64,000 bases of DNA, taken from positions 150,069,455 to 150,133,454 of the forward strand of contig NC_047091.1 in the NCBI RefSeq assembly GCF_902459505.1, in the 5' to 3' direction. This stretch comes from Geotrypetes seraphini. Lineage: Eukaryota; Chordata; Amphibia; Gymnophiona; Dermophiidae. Both the position numbers and the translations under genes were made by a program. The notes under the pieces were generated by a model. That model was not told where the DNA came from and searched no databases. It saw only the letters and a program-made list of their open reading frames with translations. Positions 1 through 12,700 of the stretch are shown here, piece by piece. The stretch's first letter is position 1; each line of letters begins with the position of its first letter.

Positions 1-594
1 TGAAACACAGTTGGTACCATTGTGGTATACAGCCATTGCACTGTGGGCAAATCCATGTGCAAAGTCTTTACCTATATTTAATCTATCTGAATTTTAATAA
101 TTTATAAATAGAATACCCATGGCTATTGGTTCCCTCTAAGTGCAATTTTGCATAAAGCCACAAGGAGGTGCTATAAACTACACATAATCTTTGAAAACTA
201 TGTGCAAGGAAGTAGTGGAATGACTAGGGTAAGAGGGGATGCCATGAGCAGCTCTACAAAGGAAGAATATGAAACAGTTCTGGGATTGGGGAGGGGAACA
301 GAGGTCAATTATCTAAAAGTGAGTTTTTACTGCATTGCAGCTAATATTTATATACAGTACTCATGAACTGAAGTCTTTGTATTCACTGTGCAAACTATGG
401 ATTCTGTATATGTGCACTGGAGTGAGAAATGGCAATAGAAATCTATGTGAAAAAAATAGTAGCCATCACGTGAAGGTTTTGTCTCCAGCATTTTCTTGTA
501 AAAGTTACTTGTATTGAATTTTTGGTGGTGTGGGCAGGGTTAATAAGCCGTCTGGGCTTATTGTTTGCTAAAGATGGATTGCTTTTGTCTCCAG
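1..594. other. Intron of DHX37, no feature recognised
   Basis: The stretch ends in a pyrimidine tract and AG acceptor at 593-594, immediately before a DHX37 exon. It is therefore intronic. Its open frames are short and carry no recognisable protein similarity, and I see no clear terminal repeat or LINE tail in it. Confidence 0.6.
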
Positions 595-719
595 ACCAGC
601 TGTTAGTGAGGAAGAGAAGATGAAACTGAAAGGAAAGAAAGCCCGTGTTGCACAGATGCAGAAGATCTGGGCAGGACAGGGGTCCTCTCAGAAGTTCGGA
701 GATCTCATGGTGTTGCTAG
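595..719 (+). CDS. DHX37: DHX37 exon a
   Basis: The acceptor is TTTTGTCTCCAG at 583-594 and the donor GTGTGT starts at 720. The first base completes a codon. The exon then reads [15 protein letters not shown] and so on to GDLMVLLG, which is the charged linker and start of the region after the helicase-associated domain. It ends in phase 1, sharing a glycine codon with the next exon. Confidence 0.93.
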
Positions 720-3700
720 GTGTGTATTTTGAGATTTTCTAACGTACTGACCAAAATTTTATTCAAAATCGCTTAATGCCTAAATGCTCAAATGTTGACT
801 GGCTTAGAATGCTGAAGCATAGATTTGGAGCGTTGTTCATCCCAGGGTAACTGAAGTAAATGTTAACATTAAAAGAAAATAATAATTGGAAGGATTATAG
901 TAGACTTAATTGTAACTTTTGGTGGAATTCATTGTGTCACATGTATAAAATGGAACAATCATTAGCTGTACAAAATGGCAATTATAAGAACTTTAGTAAA
1001 ATATGGGAGCCATTGACATCCTTTTGTGGTTCGTATTGTATTGTTTATTTTAGTAATAATGGGGGTGATGGGATGGATGAGGGTTTATATATACACTTTA
1101 CGATACTGTAGGAAGATTTTCAAGTGTTGTTTTTCAAAGTTATTTATTTTGATATTTGTACACTTGATGAAAGTTTGAAAATGAATAAAGATTATTTAAA
1201 AAAAAGAAAAGGAGAAACTTGATTCTCCAGTTTCCCTGTCTGTGATCGCTCTGTGGCCGTTAGTTAATGAAACCTTAGAGCAGCATTTTGCCTCTTTGAG
1301 TTTTAGCATAGCATTGAACGTCCACTGCATCATTCCACTAAACTTTTTTGAGTTATTCTGGAATGTTAGGCCCAAATTCTGTAACCAGCCTAAAGTTAGG
1401 CACCTATTTCGGAGGCGCCCAACCAGATAGGTGCCTATTTAAATTGAAGAACAAGCTCAATTAAGCTTTTTAATCAGCACTGATTGAAACATAGGCGCCT
1501 ATCAAGAAAGTGCGATTCTGTTACAAGGCGCCTCTAAAAAAATTTAGGCGGCCTTCAAAAAAAATAGGCGCTATTCATGTTTGGCATGGGTGTGGCTACA
1601 TGTTAGGGGCCTTCTTGCAGAATCACTGCTCTTAAGCAGGCTTAAGTGTGCGCATGGTCGCTTAACTTTTAGTTGTGCCTAGAGCTGGCCTATTTATTGG
1701 GTGCCTCTAAAATAGGTGCCACTCAGCGCGATTCAGTAAACAGCACCCAATTTTACTTGAATCGCGCTGAATAATGCCTAAGTAGACGCCTGACTTTTGG
1801 GCGCTTCTTATAGAATTTGCCCTTGAATGTCACTGTATCATTCCACTAAGCTTTTTGAGTTATTCTGGAATGTAAGTAAACTACATGGGGGGAAACCAAG
1901 CCCCAGAATGAGTATTGTTCTGTTCAGCTTGACTTTCTGTCCTCAGGGGCTGTGGGTGCCTGTGAGTACGGCCAATTCACTTATAAATTCTGCGAAGACA
2001 ATGGTTTGCGATACAAAGCCATGGTTGAAATCAGACGCTTACGAGGGCAGCTGACAACAACTGGTAATGAATTGATTTACTTCCTTTTCAAACAAATCGA
2101 ATCCAGATGCGCTTTATTAGCAATATCCTCGAATTACACAAGCTGCTGCTCTCATTCTGGTTTAGGGAATGACACGGGGGACAAATTTTTTCTCATTCCG
2201 TCCCCGCGAGATTTGTCACTGTCCCTGCCCCGTTACTGTAAAAGCTCTGCCTTAACCACATAAGCCTCGGACACTTATGATTTTAAAGTGTTTGAGGCTT
2301 TTTAAGATGAGAACGTTGCTTGCAGGAATAGGGCAGGGACAGGAAAAGAACTCTCCGGGATGGGACAGGAAAATGAGTTCCCACTGGGACGGAGAAAAAT
2401 TTGTCCCCGTGTCATTCTCTATTTCTGGTCCAAGCAGGACCATTGGGAAAGTACAAAAGTGGCAGCTGGTTGAGATAGCAAGGAGCACCTGCATTCAAGA
2501 CAAACAGTAGGTTCCGACAGCCACAGCCTGTTATTGTGTACTTCAACCTGCAGGAAGGGTGGGCAGTTTTGTTTTTTTAAATTAAAAGAAAATGAAGTTA
2601 TACAGCAAAAAAAAAGCAGTCAATAAATTAACAACTATAAGAATTCCATACAAAAATGAGATGCAATAACAGTAACAGTGCCATCTGTCTGTACCATCCT
2701 TTTGTTTTCCCCCCCCGCCTCATTTGTTCCCCCTCTTCCCCAAAAACGAAGTTTATCATTTAGTAGATAACACATTTGCAAGAGGCCTGAATTCTTATAA
2801 CCTCCTACTAAACCACCAAAAAGAAAAGAAACCTCTCCCCCTTACTCATCCTATCCTATCCTTCCCTCTTCCCCCTCCCCCAGCATCTTCTGAATGACTA
2901 TGTAAGCTACTTGTGGATGGTCTATATCAGTGTGTTGCTGCTGGCACACTAATCTCGAGGCTGCGGCTGGAGGGCACCTGGGAATGTTCAGATGATGACA
3001 CAATGATGTCACTTTGATGTCCACACATGCGTGAATATCCTCCAGCCGCAGCCCTGAGCCTCTTATTACTGCCGGTGGGGGAGACTGCAAAAGGAGAGGT
3101 GAGGAGAAGGAGCACAGGCGGCAGTGAGGAGGAGAGGTGCAGGCATCGCCTGACTGACTACAGGACGTGCTTCTCGCCATGAGAGGCATGTCCTGTAAGC
3201 AGTTAGCCAGCGCCAGTGCCTTTCCTCCTCGCCAGAATCTTGGGACATACTAGTGAGCTGCGGCACATATTTTGCTATACATTGATCTATATTATAGTAC
3301 TATAATGATGAGACATTCAGTACCAAGCTTCTTGCTTTGGAGGATAAATGTTATAGAGTTCCCAAACCCACCAAAATTGTTTCTTCTGCTTCTTGGCGAG
3401 GTAGGCACTGGAAATTTTTAAATAGCCCATTTACCTGGATAAATAGCTTTTGGAAATTGTCCTTGTTATGTAAATATATGCAAAAATGTGAAGGATTGTT
3501 CTGGAAAGGGGTAATGTTGAGGTGGTTTTTGTATTAATTTTTATTGATTTATTTTAAAGTGAATTCACTCTGCTCGGATGTCAGTGTTTCTGTGGATTCA
3601 AAGATGGCGCCTCCCACAGAGTCCCAAGTGACATTTTTAAGGCAGATCGTGATGGCAGGTTTAGGTGATCATATTGCCAAGAGAATACAGCCAGAGGAAC

Positions 3701-6700
3701 TTCTAGATGAGAAGTGGAGAAATGCTTACAAGGTAAAACTGGTTTTATACTCGTAGTTTCTCTTGAAAGGTGACTTCTGAATGTTTTGTACTGTTTTTTT
3801 GGAATTTGGCTGAGTTATAAATATGTAAAGAACACATTCCATGAAACCAACAGTCAGCCAATTTTAAACAAATTTGAAAAGAAGGGTTTTTTTGCCACCT
3901 GCACTTAAGCTGTGGAATTTGTGATAAGAGGATGCTGTCAGAGTCAATGGGATAGGTTAAAAAAAAAAAAAAAAAAGTGTGAAAGCGCCTCCAGGACAAG
4001 GATAGCAGAACTTTATTTTGAGACGCGGCACAGGCCGTGTTTTGGCATACACGCCTGTGTCAGGGGTCACTGCCTTAAGGAGCCCTATCCATTCATATCA
4101 GCAACCTGCTTGCTTCTCATTCCACTTCCAAGACTTGGGCAAAGCTGATTTCTGTCACATTTTATCTTGTAATTTGGGCTCCCTCTTTTTTTTCTGCTTT
4201 AGAATAGGTTTGAACAATTTTCTGAAGCACAGTTATATTACCATGTAACCACTTGGCAAACGTGGGAATTTCAGAATGAGCAATGCGGGGGAAGGGAGGT
4301 TAATCTGAGTGCTCCTAAGTGACCATGTCTGGCTACTGTCAGTGACAGGATCCTGAGCTCGATGAGCTTTTGATCTGACATAGTATGGCACTTCTTATGT
4401 TGTATCCTTCATTATAAATTTGAAAAAGAAAGGGTGCGAGTCCAAAAATAAAGCTTCAGAAAACTTTATTGTTTAAAAATGCTACTCCACCACCTGAATT
4501 TTATAATGTACCTATAGGTGGCAATTCAATAACATAGGTACTAAAATTTACATGTGTAAATGTTGAGCGTAAAGGCATTTACACGTCTGTCTGCGCTCAT
4601 AGAACATAACTACCATTCTGAAAATACTTGCTTCGCTTACATAGCAGAACACATGGGCAGGGCCCAAATTTACGCCTGAAACTTATAGAATATTGTAAGT
4701 AATTCAGATGTCTGTCGCACTTAGGGCTCCTTTTATGAAAGTGCGTTAGGGCCTTAACGTGCGGAATAGCGCGCGCTAGCCGCTACCACCACCTCTTGAG
4801 TAGGCGGTAGTTTTTCAGCTAGCGCGCGCTATAGCACGTGCTAATCCGGTGCATGCGCTATAAACGCTAGCGCAGCTTCGTAAAAAGAGCCCTTAGGCTC
4901 CAACAAGTGTTTATGTCTGAGTGTTCTATGTGTACGTACCTAGTTGGGCTAGGATTCTGTAAAGGAAAACAAGTACAGTGGAACCTTGGTTTACGAGCAT
5001 AATTCGTTCCAGAAGCATGCTCGTAAATCAAGTTACTCGTATATCAAAGCGAGTTTCCCCATAGGAATGAATGGAAACTCGCTTTGATTCATTCCACCAA
5101 ACCCCCCCCCACCCGAGGCTACCGGGCCCTCCATCACCCCTCCCCCCCCCCCCGCTCTAACCGGCATCACAATCTCCCCCACCCTCCGTGAACGCCCCCC
5201 CTCCCCCCCCCCCCCCCCCGCGAGAACCGCTTCGCATCCCCGTGCTGAAAGCAGCATCCGCCTGCCCTTCCTCTCAAGCACCCTGGTTGTGAGAGTGAAA
5301 GCAAGCTCCCGCCTCTTGCCTGGGTCGGACCTTGAGCATCTGCGCATGCTCAAGAAGGCCTTGAACATGCGCAGATGCTCAAGGTCCGGCCCAGGCAAGA
5401 GGGGGGAAGCTTGCTTTCACTCTCACAACCAGCAGAAGGGGTAAGGAGCGTGCTTGAGAGGAAGGGCGGGCGGATGCCACTTTCAGCACGGGGGTGTGAT
5501 GCGGTTCTCGCAGGGGGGGGCGATGCTGGTTTGGGAGGTGCGATGCCAGTTAGAGCGGGGGGGAGGTGCTCGCATATCGGAACATGCTCGGTTTGCGAGG
5601 CAAAAGTTTGCTGAGTGTTTTGCTCGTCTTGCAAAACACTCGCAAACCGGGTTACTCGCAAACCGAGGTTCCACTGTATCTTTATAGAACAGACTACTGT
5701 TATGAACCCTATAAAATTTCCCTGATAATATGTGTTTCTTTTAATGTGTTAGCACTTCATGTCTTATTGCTCCCTCTCTTTTAATGGCAGTGGTTTTAGA
5801 TACTGTTTTGAATTTGCTGAAAAGTGATTTTCTAAGATGACTGTCTAGAAATTCAGATACTGTATTGTCCTTCCACTTGGATTTTTCACTTGTTATTTAT
5901 TTATTTGTAGACACCCCTGCTGGACGATCCCGTTTTCATCCACCCAAATTCTGTTCTGTTCAGACAGCTTCCAGACTTTGTAGTCTACCAGGAAATTATT
6001 GAAACTTCCAAAATGTACATGAAAGGTCAGAGTTGCCTAAGGTGTTCCCCCCCCCCCTTCAAATAGAAGGAAAGACTTTCAGTTTTGTTTGTTTTTGCAC
6101 AAATGCGTGTTCTTCCATGCATTCATGTTATTCATCTTCTGTCTCACCAGGTGTTTCAGCAGTGGAACCAAAGTGGATCCCTGTCCTCCTGCCCCAGTAC
6201 TGTCACTTTGACAGACCGCTGGAAACCCCTCCACCTTCCTTTTGCCCTGAATCTGGTAGAGTGCGGTGCCACAGAGAAAGCACCTTTTGTAAGTTCATTG
6301 AGCAGTTGTATAGCGCAGTGTAACTGTCAAGTTTTCTTCGGCAAAGGTTCCTCATTTTCCACGTCATCTCTAATGCACGTGTTTTGGTGGAAAGAAGTGA
6401 ATGGGGCACCACCATTTGATGACACTAGTTTTTAGTTTTTACATATGATTTCCACCCAATGAAACATATATTTGGATGCATATCAGTTTTTTACAAGAGC
6501 AATACCCTGCAAAGATGACATTCATTCTGCTTCACAACTTGATGACGCCATCAGCCCATAACTATTTAAAGTTGAAAAATATCTTGAAATGTTTAATAAC
6601 TTTTTTTTTTTATATGCCGCTTTTCAAAAATATCAAAGTGGTATTAACTTGGCAAGCTGAGAGATTCATATCTTACAAATCTAAAAAGCGATTTTACATA

Positions 6701-9700
6701 TTTCATATGTTGATTTGCTTTCTGCTTTTGGTCTGGTTGTTTTAATATTGGAGAAATAGAGGCCTTTAGTTTTCTTTATCTCCTCCACCAAAGATCCTTT
6801 AATCTGTCAGAGATCCCTCACATTCCAAGTAGCAGGAAGTTAAAGCTGAACAGGAGTCTTTGTCAATCTCCTCTTGCCCTTTAGACCTTTACTTCTCTAC
6901 TTGTCTCTACTTTGCAGATCGGATAGGCTGGCAGCTTCCTGCGGTAGAAGTAGATTATCCAGAAGGACTTGATTGCTACAAATATTTTGCAAAGTTTTTG
7001 CTAGAAGGAAAGGTAAGGTTTGGCCATAAGAATAGCCTTACTGGATCATACCAATTGTCCATCTAGCCCAATATCCTGTCTTCACGGAGCCAATCCAAGT
7101 CACTAGTACCTGGCAACAAACCAAATAGTAGCAGCATTCCAGAGCTGAGATTATGATGTCATAATGACTCATTTCACCAGTGTCTCAGAGCCAAACTCAT
7201 CTGTGATGTCACAATAGCTTGATTGTCCTATATTTTGCTCACATAAAAATAATCTTACTGGGTCAGACCAGTGGTCCATCTAGCCTAGTATCCTGTCTTC
7301 ACAGAGACCAATCCAAGTCACAAGTACCTGGCAAAAAACCAAATAGTAGCAGCATTCAATGCCGCCAATCCAGGGCAAGCAGTGGCTTTTCCCATGTCTG
7401 TCTCAACAGTTTTATAGTTGTTGAAAACTGTTTAGTAGTTAATAACTGTTTCCTTCTCTCTATTGCTATTTAGGTTATAAAAGCATTACACTCGTATACA
7501 AATATTCTCCTGTCCAGCCCTGTAATATTGCTGAAGACTTGGTCAAAGTAAGTGGATCAAATATTTTGTGCACAAATAAATTATATCAGTTCCTGGAGTT
7601 ACTTGCGCATATATTATGCATATGTGCATGCAATTTGCATATTTCAGAGTGGTATTTAAATTTACACAGTCAAACGCTTTACCCTTCATTACACAGCTAT
7701 AACATCTCCCCCCACCCCCAACCAAACCCTGCATTTAGCAATGCAGTCACCTCAGTGCTTCACATACCCCCTGCCATCTTTGATGCACCCCTTTCTGCAA
7801 GGCAAGAAAAAAGTTGAGGTCCTTCATAGTCATTCAAAAGAAAAGAAACAGTAATTTTGGCCACAGAAGAATGAGCTACCATGTATACTCAAATATAAAC
7901 TGAGATTTTGGGGCCAAAAAAGGCCCCAAAATGGGGGTCTCGGTTTATATTCGGGTCAGCGCTGACCCGCCCTCCCCCCCCCCCCCCCACTCCCAAACCT
8001 GTTGCAGTCCTTTGCCGGGCCTGCAGTAAGACTTGGTGATCCAGCAGTAGTCAGAGACAGGAGCAATCCCTTTCATCTCCTGCCCCAGCCAACTTTAACA
8101 ATTTTTATCCCAGGACAAGCAGGCAGCATATTCTTAACGCATGGGTGACGTCACCGACGGAGCCCCAGTACGGACCTTTTTAACTAGAAAGTTCTAGCTG
8201 GCCGCACCGCGCATGCGCGAGTGCCTTCCCGCCCGACAGAGGAGTACGTGGTCCCCAGTTTCTTCGTTTCCGCGGAGCGAAGAAGATGCATGTGTTTTCA
8301 ACAGCCGTTGAAAAACTAATTTTTGCCTTCCCGCTCGCGTATTTTCTCACTTTTTTCCTATTTTTCTTATCGGATTCCCTTATTTTTGTTTTCAAAAAAA
8401 AAAAACCAATAAAAAATCGTCGAGTTTTCCTTATTTTTTCAGGCCGGCCTCGGCAGGGCCTGTTGCCACCATACAGGCCTCCGGATTCAATTTTGCGGAG
8501 GCCGTGTTTCCCTTCATGCCCCCTCAACCGGGTTTTAAGAAGTGCCAGCGGTGTGCACGCCCGATCTCCCTCACCGACCCACACAATTGGTGCCTCCAGT
8601 GCTTGGGTCCAGAGCATTGGGCTGACACCTGCACCCGCTGTGCTACGCTTAAAAAGCGTACTTTGAAAAATCGGCAGATCCAGCAAAATATTTTGTTTGG
8701 TACCGGATCTGCCATGGAACCGGCTGCGACGTCGACGGCACCACAAAAGTCGGCACCGACGACATCGACACCACCGGACCCTTCCTCGGGGTCGTTGGGC
8801 CCAGGTAAGCCGGCTAAGAAGCCTCCCACTTCCCTTGAGCGCACTCCTGCCACGGTTGCGACACCGGCCCTCCCGGCACCGCACCGGCCCCGCAAACGCT
8901 CCGCTCCGATCTCGGTGAGTGCCTCATCATCGGCCTCCTCATCGCCGGAGCGTAGAGCGGCACCTATGGTACCGAAGAAGAAAAAAGCGGTACCGGTGCC
9001 TCCCCTGGACGACCGCATCGCGGCCATACTCCAAACACAGTTACAGGAGCAGCTGCAACAACAGCTCCAACAACTGTTGCCGGCGTTGCTGGCACCGCAC
9101 CTTCCGGTACAGGACCGGTCCGAGCCTCACACTGTCCCATCGGTGTCGACCCCCTCGGTACCGATTAATACTTCCATGCCGGTGCTCTTGGCAGAAACAC
9201 CTACAGTACATACCCGTGATGCTGCCGACCCTGTCCGGTCCCAGGAATGACATCAGTCTTCCTCACCCGGTACCGCCTCGGTGCGCTCAGGCAAATCTCT
9301 TTCAAAGACCCGCCATGCCGAGCCCTCCACACCGATGTCCAAACGTACGCACCCCGACGTTAGGGACCCAGATTTGTGGGAAGACTCCCCTCACGGTACC
9401 GAGGAGGACGCTTCATCAACCGATGAAGAACCCTCCATGACCGACACCGTCTCAAAACCAGAGCAATCCACTTTCTCCAAATTCTTTAGGGAGATGTCAG
9501 CAGCTCTTTCCATTCCCTTAGAGTCCGACTCTAAAAAGTCTCAGGCTTTCCTCGATGCCCTAGACTTTGAGCAACCTCCCAAAGAATTTCTGAAGTTGCC
9601 CGTCCACGACATCTTACGGGAAACTTTCTATAAAAACTGGGAAGCTCCCCTCACGGTTCCTGGAGCCCCTCGTAAATTGGATAGCTTGTACCGGGTTATT

Positions 9701-12700
9701 CCAATCCCAGGGTTTGACAAACCTCAATTACCCCACGAGTCCCTCCTGGTGGAATCTACTTTGAAAAAATCTCAGGGTTCCAGTGTATATGCCTCCACCC
9801 CTCCTGGCAGAGAGGGAAAAACCATGGATAAATTTGGTAAGCGCCTTTTCCAAAATGCCATGTTAGCCAATAGAGCCAACAACTACACCTTCCACTTCTC
9901 CTTCTACATGAAGCATCTGGTGCAACAGCTCTCCTCCTTACAGAAATATCTTCCTGAATGTAAGGTCCCTCTTTTCCAGCAACATATTTCCAGCCTCCTC
10001 CAACTCAGGAAATTCATGGTTCGCTCCATCTACGACTCATTTGAGCTGACCTCTCGCGCATCTGCCATGGCGGTGGCCATGCGCCGTTTGGCATGGCTGA
10101 GAGTCTCTGACCTAGACATTAACCACCAGGACCGCCTGGCTAACGCACCTTGTCTGGGTGATGAACTCTTCGGAGAGTCCCTGGACTCAACAACCCAGAA
10201 ACTCTCAGCACATGAGACCAGGTGGGACACTCTGATTAAACCTAAAAAGAAGACTCCACCTGCTCGCACCTACAGACAGCAGTCTTCCTACCAGCGCAGG
10301 TTCTCGGCCAGACCTCTCAACCCGCCTCAACAGCAGCCACGCCGACCTCGGCAACAACATCAAACTCAGGCTCGCTCTCAGTCTCACCAACCTGCCAAGC
10401 CTCTACCTCCGTCAAAATCATCTCAGCCCTTTTGACTCTTTTCTCCAGGGCATAGCCAGTCTCCCAACATCATTGCCTCTTCCTCAGCCTATTGGAGGAC
10501 GCCTCCAACTCTTCCTCAGCCGTTGGGAGGTCATCACATCAGACCAATGGGTCCTCAACATCATTCGCCACGGCTACTCACTCAACTTCCAGACTCTTCC
10601 ACCAGACAATCCTCCCGTAGAGTCTGCTTCTCACTCCTTCCAAACCCCCCTCCTCCTGAGGGAGGTCCAATCCCTCCTTTTTCTCAATGCCATTGAAGAG
10701 GTGCCTCCGGACCAAAGGGGTCAGGGATTCTACTCCCGCTACTTCCTGGTTCCCAAGAAGACAGGAGACCTCCGCCCCATCCTCGATCTCAGGGACCTCA
10801 ACAAGTGTCTGGTCAAAGAGAAGTTCAGAATGCTCTCCCTGGCCACGCTTTACCCTCTTCTCTCTCAACACGACTGGCTATGTTCCCTGGACCTCAAAGA
10901 GGCCTAAACTCACATCCCCATCAATCTGAATTCACGACGCTACCTCCGCTTTCAGATTCAGCACCGCCACTATCAGTACAAGGTCTCGCATCATCACCCA
11001 GGGTGTTCACCAAGTGCCTTATTGTGGTAGCGGCCTTCCTCAGGTCTCACAACCTCCAGGTGTTCCCCTACTTGGACGATTGGTTGGTGAAAGCAACTAC
11101 GTCTCCACTTGTGCTGCAAGCCACTCATCACACCATCTCTTTCCTCCATCTCTTGGGGTTCGAGATCAACTACCCCAAGTCGCATCTGCTTCCCACACAG
11201 CGACTTCAGTTCATCGGAGCAGTTCTCGACACCACTCTGATGAGGGCATTTCTCCCCTTCGACCGACACCGGACCCTGCTCCACCTCTGTCGTCAGGTGC
11301 TCTTTCATCAAACCATCCCAGCTCGACAGATGATGGTCCTCTTGGGCCACATGGCCTCGATAGTCCATGTACTTCCTCTGGCGCGACTCCACCTCAGGAC
11401 ACCTCAGTGGACTCTAGTCACAGACCACGGATCCTCTTTCTCATCCCATCTCTGTGACATCGTCTCTTCAGCAATCTCTTCAATGGTGGTTGAACTCCTC
11501 CAATCTTTCCAGGGGTCTACTCTTTCATCTACCCCCTCACTCCATGATCATAACCACGGATGCCTCCCCCTATGCGTGGGGAGCTCACCTGTGAGATCTA
11601 CGCACCCAGGGACTCTGGACCAGTGTTCCCGCTAAGCTGCGCTGGCCTGCGCTGGCGCACAAAATATTACATCGCAGCGCACAAGTTTCTCTTCACAGCG
11701 CACACACGCGTCGCAAAGGTAAGGGGAGGTAAGGTAAGGGGACGCATTGGGGGGATTGCACTTCCCCACAATTGCCATGCTTCGGTTCCTCTTCTTCCTT
11801 CCTTCCTCCCCCCCGCGGGACCCTGCGGCACCATCAACTCTTACTCCCTCTAATGTCGGCCCTGCAGCTCCAGACTTCCTCGCACCTTCTCCCCTCCCCC
11901 TTTGGATCGCTATTATTTTAAATGTTATAGCCGCGGAGCTGTATCCATCAGTGGAGATGTCTAACCTCGGCCTGCCCCGGAACTCTTACTGCAACAGTGA
12001 CTTCCTGTTCCTGCCTAGACGGGCGGCTGCTGCAGTAAGAGTTCCGGGGCAGGCCGAGGTTAGACATCTCCACTGATGGATACAGCTCCGCGGCTATAAC
12101 ATTTAAAATAATAGCGATCCAAAGGGGGAGGGGAGAAGGTGCGAGGAAGTCTGGAGCTGCAGGGCCGACATTAGAGGGAGTAAGAGTTGATGGTGCCGCA
12201 GGGTCCCGCGGGGGGGGGGGGGAGGAAGGAAGGAAGAAGAGGAACCGAAGCATGGCAATTGTGGGGAAGTGCAGAGCTGCAGGGAAGAGTGTTGCGGTAC
12301 CCAGCTGGAGGGAGAAGGAAGATGAGGGAGGGAATTAAAGGAGATGCCAGGGCTTGGAGCGTAGGAGGAAGGTATGCCAGTCTAAGGGAAAAGGAAGGGG
12401 GAGATGTGAGAGCATGGAGGGGGAGCGAAAGATGGAAGAAAAGGAAAGGAGAGAGATGCCAGAGAATCAGGGAAGGGGAGATACCAGACTATGAGGAGAG
12501 GTGTGGGAGAGGGAAGGCGAGGAGAGAGATGCCAGACCAATGGGGTGAAAGGAGAGATGGAAGGGGGAGGCATACAGTTTCTGGAAGGGGCATAGAAGGA
12601 GAGAAGATGCCATATAGGGGAAGAGAGACGGCAGACAGTGGATGGAAGGAAGAGAGTTACAAGAAGATGAGGAAAGGAGAAACCACAGAAGACAAAGGTA

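Noticed and set aside
5033-5661. Mirrored ORFs around 5350
   Set aside because: They result from the foldback interior of the Tigger-like element.
8180-8884. Open frame of 234 codons on the minus strand
   Set aside because: It is the shadow of the DIRS gag-like region and left terminal repeat on the other strand, with no similarity of its own.
11747-12253. Two similar ORFs on opposite strands
   Set aside because: They mirror each other because of the palindrome at 11757-12273.
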